Source: a virus. From it: DNA of 23,104 nucleotides. The notes beneath the pieces are model-generated. The model saw only the letters and a list, made by a program, of their open reading frames with translations. It did not search any database and had not been told where the DNA came from. The position numbers and the translations under genes are program-made. Positions 7,079-14,641 of the stretch are shown here, piece after piece (the first letter of the stretch is position 1; each line of letters begins with the position of its first letter). The DNA is taken from positions 1 through 23,104 of the IMG/VR virus record IMGVR_UViG_3300020201_000441; one strand, 5' to 3'.

Positions 7079-7189
7079 GCTAACATATGCGATAGCTAAC
7101 ACTTTTACCTGCATCTTTAATTTAAGTAAAGAAGCTTCTAATTCCTTTTCTCTCCTTTCACTGTCTTGTAATTCTTTTAATATGTTCAT
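7052..7189 (-). CDS. 45-aa coiled-coil / tail-anchored membrane protein
   Basis: A leftward small gene with an AGGAGA site about 8 nt before ATG. Residues 1-28 are strongly charged and helical (LKELQDSERREKELEAS...), compatible with a short coiled coil. Residues 29-45 are hydrophobic and end at the stop, giving a C-terminal membrane anchor. Its last codons contain the -35 and -10 boxes of the next gene's promoter. It follows a 23-aa membrane peptide gene by 11 nt. The function is unknown; a scaffold or regulator at the inner membrane is a guess. Confidence 0.6.
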   Translation of the reverse strand: MNILKELQDSERREKELEASLLKLKMQVKVLAIAYVSLTLYILIL

Positions 7190-7200
7190 TTTCCAGTCTC

Positions 7201-7272
7201 CTAATATAAGGCGTTAAATATTCCAACGGCTATTATAACAGCAGCAATCACGTAAAACGAAAGTTCGCTCAT
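7201..7272 (-). CDS. 23-aa membrane peptide
   Basis: Sequence MSELSFYVIAAVIIAVGIF plus NALY, essentially one membrane helix. Its ATG overlaps the TGA of the M48 protease gene (ATGA), a standard sign of translational coupling, with GAGG located upstream inside that gene. The stop TAG is part of the next gene's AGGAG ribosome binding site. The function is unknown. Confidence 0.55.
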   Translation of the reverse strand: MSELSFYVIAAVIIAVGIFNALY

Positions 7273-7793
7273 TTTCCACACCTCACGTTAAGTTGATTAT
7301 ATCTCCACATCGTATTAGGATGAGTTTTCCCTCCTTTAATGCCTACCTTCTGTAGGTTAAGAAAGAATCCCCTACCTTTACACACATTATACCCTGCCTT
7401 CATCATGTAGAAGCTTCCCATCTTATCTGACAAAGATTCGTGTTCTTGAGACACCTCAGCACTCTCAGTTTTATTGAGCACGTGCCCCATCGTTATATGT
7501 GAAAGCTCGTGTCCAATAACTAATGCAAGCTCATCGTCATTCTTCACCACATCACCGAGACCTTTAAACACTACTATAGTGTAATAGGTGGCATATGCAT
7601 TAATATTATTATTGTCTTTCACCCACTTAATTGGACGCTTGTTCTTCAAATCTTCTCCAGAAGCTGCATATATCTTGTCGTAAACCGCTTGAACTTTCTC
7701 TTGAGACAGTACGTAAGGAGTTGTCTGAACTGAGTATATCCCCACTGATGTCACTGCTAATAAGGTGACGCCTGCTAATATGTTTGTTCCCAT
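7269..7793 (-). CDS. Exported or membrane-anchored M48-like zinc metalloprotease
   Basis: A 174-aa protein. I chose the ATG at 7793, not one 20 codons upstream, because GGAGA lies 6 nt before it and the N-terminus then reads as a hydrophobic export or anchor segment (ILAGVTLLAVTSVGIYS). The zinc site HELSHITMGH (HExxH) lies at about residues 96-105, and the third-ligand region ESLSDKMGSFYMMKAGYN follows about 20 residues later, resembling E.EAD..G in M48 peptidases (HtpX, BepA, LoiP relatives). In those families the proteases act on misfolded envelope proteins. This protein is shorter than most M48 enzymes, so it is a minimal catalytic domain. Probable location is the periplasm or the membrane face. 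A terminator-like hairpin just precedes it. Confidence 0.85.
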   Translation of the reverse strand: MGTNILAGVTLLAVTSVGIYSVQTTPYVLSQEKVQAVYDKIYAASGEDLKNKRPIKWVKDNNNINAYATYYTIVVFKGLGDVVKNDDELALVIGHELSHITMGHVLNKTESAEVSQEHESLSDKMGSFYMMKAGYNVCKGRGFFLNLQKVGIKGGKTHPNTMWRYNQLNVRCGK

Positions 7794-7803
7794 TATTGTT
7801 CTC

Positions 7804-7842
7804 CAAATAAAAGCCCTCACCTTAATGATAGGACAAGGGCTT
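7804..7842 (-). terminator. Terminator or attenuator between phosphoesterase and M48 protease genes
   Basis: Minus strand stem AAGCCCT (7842-7836) with AGGGCTT (7817-7811), an 18-nt loop, then TTTTATTT running straight into the GGAGA ribosome binding site of the M48 gene. The long loop makes it a moderate rather than strong terminator. Confidence 0.55.
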
Positions 7843-7856
7843 AAATAATGCAATCT

Positions 7857-9389
7857 TTATTTTTTATATTTCCTTTTTAAATAATCCAGGCTCACGATGC
7901 AAGGGTCGAAACTTCCATCTTTAACATCATGTAACATAATAACGCCTCTCCAATGTTTGTTACCTACATGTCCCTTATAGCTCTCGTCGTGCGTGTAGCA
8001 ATTGTGATGAGGATATCCTTCTACAATCATCGTCTTCTCATCAACTTCAATCCTAACAATCTCCTGTTGACCTATAGGTTTAATGCTCTTCACTTTATCA
8101 TTAGTGTTAGTGTGTACGCTACCTAACAACTCAGGTCTAAACTTATTTAAGAGTCTAATAGGTCTAACACTTCCGAGCATCTTAGCACAAACTCTTGCAC
8201 CTCCTTTGATCCTTAAGTCTGACACTCCTTTATTGTTTGTATGAGTTAAGGAGTCCATTCCTAGCATAGATGAAAGAATTGAGATACATTTGTCTAACAC
8301 TCTTCCTGGTTTTTGAGAGAGTGATAATTGCATAACACTTCCATTTACACTGTCTACGGGTCTGGCATATAAAGAACCTTCTCCATCGTACATTCCAGCT
8401 AAATACCCAGCATCATTAGAATCTAAGGTTTCCCACTCATCTAGCAGTTTAGGTATTACAGTACCTGCCCTCATTTCAGAGGTCATTCTCCACATATAAG
8501 AAGAACCCTCTGCCACGCTTTTCTGGCCTCCAACCCTTGTTAGCCAATAGTGATCCCCAGTCACTTTAAAAACCTTACCGCTCTCCAGTGAAACTTCGAA
8601 ACAATCTGACATCTCTTTTTTAACGTTTAGTACGGTTCCTGTCTTATATCCTCTTTTACGTCCCTTCCCGAATTCCTCAAAACTAACAATCTTGTCTCCT
8701 ACTTCCACACTACCTAAGGTTACATATCTTAAGTCGGCAGTTAACACCTTATGATCAGAAGTTAAGCACGCCCCGGCAATGACACCCCACTGCTGCCTAC
8801 CGCAAGGTAGGAAACGTGTAGCGACGTCTAATAGCTGCTGATGTCCACATACAAAGCTAGTTCCCACTTTCTCCAACTGTAGCGCAGCTCTACCGCCTCT
8901 AGGCTTTCCCGTCATCGGATTTGGGTTGAAGTGCGTGTACATTACCCCGTCAATTGTCACCGGCTTTAAGTAGGGCACTACTTCCCAATCACTATATGGT
9001 AGGTCGTCCATAGACATGAGGCCATCTAACTCTGGCTGGTTGTCTATAGCCCGATCAATCCTATCTTCATGGTTGCCTAGCGTCAGCACCATCTTAGGTC
9101 GATACATCTTGTGACCTTGTGATCTCATCTTTGCGTTATACTCTTTCATAGGACTTAATAGTAAGGACATGGCCTCTTTAGTTGCGTCTATGTCCTTCTT
9201 GTATCGCCTTCCTTCAAAAGATAGTTTGCCCTTATCGTAACTAGAGAGTGAGGGCATGTCAGCAAAATCACCAATTTGCACTATAACGTCAGGCTGCTTG
9301 TCTACAATATATTCACCAACCCACGATAAATGTTCAAGGGATACGCCCTCTTTAGCTTGTACATCTGGTATGAAAAGATGTTTTGTCAT
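7857..9389 (-). CDS. Calcineurin-like metallophosphoesterase interrupted by an intein
   Basis: A 510-aa precursor; ATG at 9389 has GAGGGGAAA ahead of it and overlaps the upstream stop by 1 nt (TAATG). Extein residues 1-207 contain the metal-binding motifs IPDVQ (about 7-11), IGDFADM (39-45), GNHEDR (105-110) and CGHQQ (181-185), typical of the phage phosphoesterase family. The first motif has Gln where many members have His. Residues 208-463 are an intein, and the C-extein starts at Cys464 (CYTHDESY) and runs 47 residues to the end. After splicing the enzyme would be about 254 aa. Such phosphoesterases are common in podoviral replication modules, where nuclease or nucleotide phosphatase activity is suspected. 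It is encoded downstream of the HNH and PrkA cassette genes. Confidence 0.88.
   Translation of the reverse strand: MTKHLFIPDVQAKEGVSLEHLSWVGEYIVDKQPDVIVQIGDFADMPSLSSYDKGKLSFEGRRYKKDIDATKEAMSLLLSPMKEYNAKMRSQGHKMYRPKMVLTLGNHEDRIDRAIDNQPELDGLMSMDDLPYSDWEVVPYLKPVTIDGVMYTHFNPNPMTGKPRGGRAALQLEKVGTSFVCGHQQLLDVATRFLPCGRQQWGVIAGACLTSDHKVLTADLRYVTLGSVEVGDKIVSFEEFGKGRKRGYKTGTVLNVKKEMSDCFEVSLESGKVFKVTGDHYWLTRVGGQKSVAEGSSYMWRMTSEMRAGTVIPKLLDEWETLDSNDAGYLAGMYDGEGSLYARPVDSVNGSVMQLSLSQKPGRVLDKCISILSSMLGMDSLTHTNNKGVSDLRIKGGARVCAKMLGSVRPIRLLNKFRPELLGSVHTNTNDKVKSIKPIGQQEIVRIEVDEKTMIVEGYPHHNCYTHDESYKGHVGNKHWRGVIMLHDVKDGSFDPCIVSLDYLKRKYKK
8001..8768 (-). other. Intein with LAGLIDADG-like homing endonuclease motif
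   Basis: A 256-residue intein in the phosphoesterase. Block A is CLTSDHKVLT starting at Cys208; block B is VTGDHYWLT with the T..H motif (277-280). A LAGLIDADG-like helix YLAGMYDGEGS lies at about 329-339. The C-terminal blocks are IVRIEVDEKTMIVEGYPHHN ending at Asn463, followed by extein Cys464. All splice-site residues (Cys1, block B His, His-Asn, +1 Cys) are present, so it should be splicing-competent. Only one LAGLIDADG helix is obvious, so the endonuclease may be single-motif or degenerate. The insertion is just upstream of the conserved C-extein THDESY segment, consistent with the intein preference for conserved sites. Confidence 0.9.
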
Positions 9390-9559
9390 TAAATTTCCCC
9401 TCTCTTGCATGTTAGTGTAATGCCCTCTTCTTCCATCCAATCCTTAAACATATCAACTTGACGGGAAGTATTCTCTCCACCCCCCTCGTATCCCTTACCT
9501 GACTCATACCAAGTGTTTTCCCAGTATTCCCAAGCATCGTCCTCAGTGTTAAAGTTCAT
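9389..9559 (-). CDS. 56-aa acidic protein, unknown function
   Basis: A small leftward gene fully coupled to its neighbours: its ATG overlaps the HNH stop by 4 nt (ATGA), and its TAA overlaps the phosphoesterase ATG by 1 nt. AAAGGGGAATC is the ribosome binding site. The protein is acidic and rich in Trp, Glu and Gly, beginning MNFNTEDDAWEYWENTW, with a central GKGYEGGGENT loop and a C-terminal helix (VDMFKDWMEEEG). No family was recognised. Its overlap with both neighbours strongly suggests a real gene expressed with them. Confidence 0.75.
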   Translation of the reverse strand: MNFNTEDDAWEYWENTWYESGKGYEGGGENTSRQVDMFKDWMEEEGITLTCKRGEI

Positions 9560-9996
9560 TGAGATTCCCCTTTAGTTTTCTTCTCTCTTAATGTTTTGGC
9601 TAGGTGGCAAATCTTGTCCAGTCGCTGAAAACCTTCCTTCTCTACAAAAGCCCTCTCTAACCATCCCTGAGCTTTAGAGAAACAGTTCATTCCTCCGCAC
9701 GGTATTATATGATCCACCTCTAAGTCTTGAAGCCTAAACCAATCTCCACAAACCTCACAAGTGTTTTCCCAATCACCGTTAGCTCTTCGTCTCTTTCCTT
9801 CATTAAGCTTGTCCATCTTAGGAATCCAATATCTTGTGCTCTCCCTCAACGCACTCAATACCCTTCCCACCATTTGAGCTTTTGTCATCGTGTTAGAACA
9901 ATGTGTCAATTCAACCCCCACCTTACCGGTGGGAGTTATTCTTCTCCACTTGCCTTCTATGAGCTGACGCTGTTGCTTTGGTTTCTTAGCTGCCAT
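9556..9996 (-). CDS. HNH endonuclease-like protein
   Basis: A 146-aa protein with the HNH/zinc-knuckle layout seen in many podoviral replication modules: CEVCG (Cys80, Cys83), LEVDHIIPCGG (about 92-102) and a C-terminal LDKICHLAKT (126-135). Usually the last motif is LCxxCHxxKT; here Asp127 replaces the first cysteine of the pair, so the structural zinc site may be altered. The basic N-terminus (MAAKKPKQQR) and region 67-73 (GKRRRAN) could bind DNA. ATG overlaps the SpoVR stop (TAATG) and its stop overlaps the next start. A free-standing homing role is less likely than a conserved replication or recombination nuclease, given its operon position, but this is inference. Confidence 0.8.
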   Translation of the reverse strand: MAAKKPKQQRQLIEGKWRRITPTGKVGVELTHCSNTMTKAQMVGRVLSALRESTRYWIPKMDKLNEGKRRRANGDWENTCEVCGDWFRLQDLEVDHIIPCGGMNCFSKAQGWLERAFVEKEGFQRLDKICHLAKTLREKKTKGESQ

Positions 9997-11516
9997 TATA
10001 CACTCTCCACTCTAATTCCATTCTCATCTCTATACTCCAGATTCACTGGAAAGCCCCAAAGAGAATAGATGTGATGCACTACATTTCTAGCACTCTTGTA
10101 GTCTAGCGTGACACCATCTCGAACAGTGTGTACTATGTGTAATGTTCTATCTCCTTCCCAATCCGCCCCCCTCACTTCAATTTGAGGCACTCGCTTACTT
10201 AAGTCATATTGACCACTTAACGAGGCTCTTATTGAATGAACGTCATCGTCATCATGTGTAGCACTCACTAAATGATAGGATAGGTCATTATCAATGTCAA
10301 GAGTGAACAGTCCAAAGTCTCTTATTATCTTCGGAGACAGGAATTGAGACACGAAACTCTCATCCCTATAGTTAGCCACTACATGCTGTATAGTCTCTCT
10401 CCAGTCCGTGTTACATATCTCCGGAAACCAGGCCTTGTCCTCTTTGTCCGGAGAGGTACACATTCTCCGTATATCTCTCATCATAGCATATCCTAATGCA
10501 TAGATGTTTATTCCACTATAATGCTTGCTGTCATATCCAGGCTGATACACTACACCACTATGACTAGTTAGGAATTCCAAATAGCTTCCCGCTGAAATGT
10601 TCCCCCTGTCGAACATCTCTGTCATTATAGTGTGATGAGACATACATGCAAATCCTTCATTCATCAACGACGTTTGACGCTGAGGATAGAAGTATTGTGC
10701 AATCTTCCTGACAATGCCCAGTATGTTCCTTTCCCACTGCTCTAAACTCGGGCTGTGTGTTTCAATGTAGAGAAGTAAGTTTTCTTCTTTCTCACTCGCT
10801 TGTTCAGCTCCCCAATCCCCCCAATCTTCCTCTCCGAAAATGGAAGGTTTAGATTTAGGCATAGGGGAGGCAGTGCGCCAAATGTCTGCAAAGCTCTCTT
10901 CCTCGTGTTTCTCTCTTTCATGTTTCTGCCTACCTGACTTCTTCTTACTGGCCAAAGGCTTCTTATACTTATCTACTCCATGTAGTTGCAGTGCATGGGC
11001 TGCGTCTAACAAGCACTCCACTCTAAGTTTGCCATGCTTCTCTTCGCATTGACTTATGTAAGATTTAGCGAACGACAAATACCCTAGAATAGAATCTGCG
11101 TCTGTCCACCCTGTGAACAAATAGTTGGTTTTAAAAAACCCACTATGTCCTACGCTAGCGTGTGCTAGCACAAGTGCCTGCATAGTGGCTGTATTGTTCT
11201 CCATCAGGTAGGCAATTGAGGGGTTGGTGTTAATAACCACTTCATATGCTAACCCTTGCTGTCCTGTCTTGTATGCATTGTCGTTCTGTACAAAGCTCTT
11301 TCCAAAACTCCAGTGGTTGTACATTTGCGGTAATGCATGTGTAGAGTAGTTATCAATCATTTGCTCGCTGCTTATAATCTCAATCTGAGCATCATAATAG
11401 TCAAACCCTAGAGTGTTCTTTCCAATGTCGTCCACCGTTTCCCATATCTTCTCTAAGAGCGGGAAATCCCAATCACTGTCAGATTCTTCAAACAACAACT
11501 CACCTTTGTTTGTCAT
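9996..11516 (-). CDS. spoVR: SpoVR family protein (YcgB homologue)
   Basis: A 506-aa protein with strong, full-length resemblance to E. coli YcgB (about 510 aa). It has the HQIEVITSEQM-like segment (here AQIEIISSEQM), YNHWSFGK, GQQGLAYEVVINTNP, HASVGHSGFFKTNYLF, the MNEGFACMSHH motif, YSGINIYALGYAM and DESFVSQFLSPKIIRDF. The conserved His and Glu residues suggest a metal site, although the biochemical function is not established. SpoVR is needed for spore cortex formation in Bacillus and is linked with YeaH and PrkA (YeaG) in stress-related operons of proteobacteria. I chose the ATG at 11516, where AAGGA precedes it and YeaH ends 2 nt upstream; an upstream ATG would overlap YeaH by 56 nt. It is intact with no frameshift. 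Confidence 0.95.
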   Translation of the reverse strand: MTNKGELLFEESDSDWDFPLLEKIWETVDDIGKNTLGFDYYDAQIEIISSEQMIDNYSTHALPQMYNHWSFGKSFVQNDNAYKTGQQGLAYEVVINTNPSIAYLMENNTATMQALVLAHASVGHSGFFKTNYLFTGWTDADSILGYLSFAKSYISQCEEKHGKLRVECLLDAAHALQLHGVDKYKKPLASKKKSGRQKHEREKHEEESFADIWRTASPMPKSKPSIFGEEDWGDWGAEQASEKEENLLLYIETHSPSLEQWERNILGIVRKIAQYFYPQRQTSLMNEGFACMSHHTIMTEMFDRGNISAGSYLEFLTSHSGVVYQPGYDSKHYSGINIYALGYAMMRDIRRMCTSPDKEDKAWFPEICNTDWRETIQHVVANYRDESFVSQFLSPKIIRDFGLFTLDIDNDLSYHLVSATHDDDDVHSIRASLSGQYDLSKRVPQIEVRGADWEGDRTLHIVHTVRDGVTLDYKSARNVVHHIYSLWGFPVNLEYRDENGIRVESV

Positions 11517-11517
11517 A

Positions 11518-12663
11518 TTAAGTTTCCTTTTTAAAAAGACCCCTAAGTACTGGATATACGTCCGCTGGAGCATATAGCCGCCCTTTGTTTAACTTCTTAT
11601 CTCCCACTTTCTCATAGGTATCCCACAGGTCTTTGAGGTCATATTTCATTTTAGTTTGACGTCTTCTAAGATCCTCTGTCTGTACGTATGCAAAATATTG
11701 AACCTTAGCTAACAACGAAGTGAGTGATTCTACACATTCCCCATCGCTTTCGAAGTTGTCTCCGTCCGATGCCTGGGCTACATATATGTTAGAGGTATTC
11801 TCGTCTATCCTATCCTCAATTATTTTGTTAATAAGGTTGAGTCCACTAGATACTACAGTGCCTCCGGTTGCTCTACCGTAGAAGAATTCGTTCTCATCCA
11901 CCTCTTTCGCCACCTGAGTGTGCCGTATGAAAATTATTTCCACTGTCTTGTATTCTTTCTCTAAGAATAGGTAGAACAGCAAAAAGAACTTCTTAGCTAG
12001 CAACTTCTCATACTCCCCCATGCTTCCTGAAACGTCCATCATCATAAAAATGACAGCACTTCTAATTGGCTTAGGTTTACGTACATAGTGCTTATAACGC
12101 AAATCAACGTCATCTAAGAAGCGTTCGCTTCCAGTGGCTATACGTCTAGCCAGTGCTTGCTTAAGCGTCTTGACGAGCGCTAAACGAGGCGGAGTACCTT
12201 CTTTAGCATATCCACTACGTTGTAGCTTGTATTGTATTGTGTCTTTCATGCTCTCTTTAACGAAAGAGGGAAGCTCCATATCTGAGAACAACATCTCAAG
12301 AAACTCAGCTTTCGACAATACAAATTCAAAATCATCCTCTCCCTCTCCTGAGTCGCTTCCTTGAGTGCCTGCTCCTCCTTCCTCGTCTTTCCCATTATCA
12401 ATGCGGTCACCCTTGTTTTTATCCTTATTTCCCACTAGAACGCGCTGTCCTTTGCCTTTCTTTCTATCAAATTCGAAAGAGGGTTCGCTAAGGGTTTTCC
12501 CAGGTATCTTTATTTTCTTGTTCTCTGTAGCATCCTTAATACCTCCTTCGCCTAAACTCTCGTCTATCTTCTTCTTAATAATAGGCTTCAACCTATCAAT
12601 TAGACGCTTGCGATTGTCAGCACTCTTATTCTTGCCGTTTTTGCGGCGGTCTATAATTGCCAT
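11518..12663 (-). CDS. yeaH: YeaH/YhbH family protein (DUF444, von Willebrand A-like)
   Basis: A 381-aa protein. The N-terminus IIDRRKNGKNKSADNRKR and the middle SEPSF and RVLVGN segments are family hallmarks. The C-terminal half is a vWA-like domain with a full MIDAS: Asp210-Val-Ser212-Gly-Ser214 (MMDVSGSMG), Thr269 (GGTVVSSGL) and Asp300 (QASDGDN). A Gly/Asp/Glu-rich disordered linker lies at about 85-112. Compared with E. coli YeaH (about 427 aa), roughly 45 residues of helical insert are missing just before DLRYKHY (about residue 187). YeaH functions with the YeaG/PrkA kinase; proteins of this type pair with AAA+ ATPases through the vWA domain. It lies between PrkA (upstream) and SpoVR (downstream), with AAGGGGAT as its ribosome binding site. 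Confidence 0.95.
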   Translation of the reverse strand: MAIIDRRKNGKNKSADNRKRLIDRLKPIIKKKIDESLGEGGIKDATENKKIKIPGKTLSEPSFEFDRKKGKGQRVLVGNKDKNKGDRIDNGKDEEGGAGTQGSDSGEGEDDFEFVLSKAEFLEMLFSDMELPSFVKESMKDTIQYKLQRSGYAKEGTPPRLALVKTLKQALARRIATGSERFLDDVDLRYKHYVRKPKPIRSAVIFMMMDVSGSMGEYEKLLAKKFFLLFYLFLEKEYKTVEIIFIRHTQVAKEVDENEFFYGRATGGTVVSSGLNLINKIIEDRIDENTSNIYVAQASDGDNFESDGECVESLTSLLAKVQYFAYVQTEDLRRRQTKMKYDLKDLWDTYEKVGDKKLNKGRLYAPADVYPVLRGLFKKET

Positions 12664-12717
12664 CCAGATCCCCTTAAAAGAGGAAGGACATTGCTGCCCC
12701 TCCCTTATGTCTTTAGC

Positions 12718-14640
12718 CTATGAACTCTTGGAGAATCTCATTTGCCATTCGACAACACGTTTCACTTGCTTTTCAGTGTAGCCCATCTCTGTCATTCTTT
12801 CAATGAAGCTCTCATGTTTCTTTTTATCCTCACTGTTTCCTTGTCCAGTGAATGAGATGACAGGAAGCAAATCTTGCGTCTTACTGAACATTGTAGCTTC
12901 AATGACACGCTTTAACTTCTCATAAGCCGTCCACTTAGGATTTGAGCCTCCATTCTGAGCTTGGAATCTCAACGCAAAGTTTACAACTTCATGTCGAAAG
13001 TCTTTGCTGTTGACGATGCCTGCCGGTTTCTCAAGCTTCTCCAGCTCTGCATCTATGGTAGCTCTATCATACATCTGTCCAGTGTCTGCATCCCTATAGT
13101 CGTTGTCCTCAATCCAATGATCAGCAAACGTAATATATCTATCAAAGATACTTTGTCCGTATTCAGTGTAAGATTCTAGGTAGGCGGTTTGGATATCCTT
13201 TTCCACCTTCTTAGCAAAACTAGGAGCTAAATAATTCTTAATAAACTGAATGTATTTTAGCTCGATCTCTGCTGAATAGCGCCCTTTTTCCACCGTACGC
13301 TCTAGTATGTATAACAAATGTACAGGGTCTGCACTAATCTCCGTCCCATCATAGTTGAACACCTCAGCTAAAACCTTGTAAGCTGTCCGTGTAGACAATC
13401 CAAAGAAGCCTTCGTTAAGTGAGGACATGTCCTTATACTCTTGGAAGCTCTTAGCCCTACTGTCCTTATCTTTAACGTTCTCTCCGTTATAAACTCTCAT
13501 CTTACTAACTGTAGACGATGTTTCTGTTTCTTCAAGTCGTGTCAACACACAAAACTCTGCCAACATTTCCAACGTGTTCGGAGCAATTGAAGCCTTCGAC
13601 AACGTACTACCTGACAGAAGCTTTTTATAAATCAGCACTTCTTCGTCCACTTGTAAGCAATATGGCACTTCAACTATATACACACGGTCTAAGAACGCCT
13701 CGTTGTTCTTATTCGCTTTAAAAGTTGTCCACTCGCTTTCATTACTATGTGCCACCACTACCCCATTATAAGGGATAGAAGAAATACTTTCTGTACCCTT
13801 GAAGTTGTGTTCCTGTGTTGCTGTCAACAAAGGGTGAAGCATTTTAATTGGAGCCTTGAACATCTCAACGAAGTCCAGCATTCCCTGATTACTCTGGCAC
13901 AATCCACCACAGTAGAGATAAGCGTCTGCATCATCCTGCCCAAATCTATCGAGCTTCCTAATGTCAACCTTTCCTACCAGTGCTGAAATGTCCTGGTTGT
14001 TCTCATCACCTGGCTCTGTCTTTGTAATACAAATCTGCTCTAGTTGAGACGGCATTTTTTTCAACACCGTAAATCTACTAATATCACCCTCATATTCTTT
14101 AAGTCGTTTCGTTGCCCAAGGGCTCGGAATCTCAGAAAGATAATGTGGGGCTATTCCCAACTCTGCTCCCATTGCCTTAGACAAGAGTCCTAAAGGGCTC
14201 TCATTAATAGGGCTAGGGTTGCCGTCTTCATCTGCTAATATGTACACTGGTTCTTTTTCCATCAGTTTCTTTAGCGTCTCCACCAAGCTACTCTTAGCAC
14301 TACCAACAGGACCTAAGAGGTATAAAATCTGACGGCTTTCTTCTAAGTTTTGAGCACTGTGTTTAAAGAATCCAACTATGCGCTCTACGATGTCTTCAAG
14401 TCCATGAAACTCTTTAAAAGCGTCATATTGATTGATGACACGGTTGCCGAAGATGCGGCTAAGTCGTGGTGTCTTAGCTGTATCAACCTTCTTTGGCTCT
14501 CCAATTGCTTTTAATATGCGCTCAGCAGGAGAAAGATAGTGTTCACTGCTCTTTTTAGCTAGCGTTAAATACGCCTCCAGTGTCATTTTCTCTTCTCGAG
14601 ATGCTTGGTAACTGCGCTTAAAGGTGTCTAACATTTTCAT
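12718..14640 (-). CDS. prkA: PrkA-family serine protein kinase (YeaG homologue)
   Basis: A 640-aa protein, close to E. coli YeaG (644 aa). The N-terminal AAA+-like domain has Walker A GPVGSAKSS (110-118) and a downstream region beginning QYDAFKEFHGLEDIVERIV typical of PrkA. The C-terminal part is the family's kinase-like domain. Family knowledge: E. coli YeaG helps cells adapt to nitrogen starvation with YeaH, and an ATP-dependent protease activity has been reported for Bacillus PrkA. In a phage it could phosphorylate or remodel host proteins during infection; this is inferred. The ATG at 14640 is preferred over one 15 codons upstream because AAAGGGGAAAAA lies 9 nt before it and the upstream gene stops 1 nt away. 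It heads the PrkA-YeaH-SpoVR order. Confidence 0.95.
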   Translation of the reverse strand: MKMLDTFKRSYQASREEKMTLEAYLTLAKKSSEHYLSPAERILKAIGEPKKVDTAKTPRLSRIFGNRVINQYDAFKEFHGLEDIVERIVGFFKHSAQNLEESRQILYLLGPVGSAKSSLVETLKKLMEKEPVYILADEDGNPSPINESPLGLLSKAMGAELGIAPHYLSEIPSPWATKRLKEYEGDISRFTVLKKMPSQLEQICITKTEPGDENNQDISALVGKVDIRKLDRFGQDDADAYLYCGGLCQSNQGMLDFVEMFKAPIKMLHPLLTATQEHNFKGTESISSIPYNGVVVAHSNESEWTTFKANKNNEAFLDRVYIVEVPYCLQVDEEVLIYKKLLSGSTLSKASIAPNTLEMLAEFCVLTRLEETETSSTVSKMRVYNGENVKDKDSRAKSFQEYKDMSSLNEGFFGLSTRTAYKVLAEVFNYDGTEISADPVHLLYILERTVEKGRYSAEIELKYIQFIKNYLAPSFAKKVEKDIQTAYLESYTEYGQSIFDRYITFADHWIEDNDYRDADTGQMYDRATIDAELEKLEKPAGIVNSKDFRHEVVNFALRFQAQNGGSNPKWTAYEKLKRVIEATMFSKTQDLLPVISFTGQGNSEDKKKHESFIERMTEMGYTEKQVKRVVEWQMRFSKSS

Positions 14641-14641
14641 A

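Noticed and set aside
12664-12717. Terminator between prkA and yeaH
   Set aside because: The gap has G-rich and C-rich tracts, but only weak pairing without a convincing stem; I would expect co-transcription.
12365-12781. Rightward 138-aa Pro/Ser-rich frame over yeaH and prkA
   Set aside because: Antisense shadow of the low-complexity Gly/Asp/Lys linker in YeaH, crossing into PrkA.
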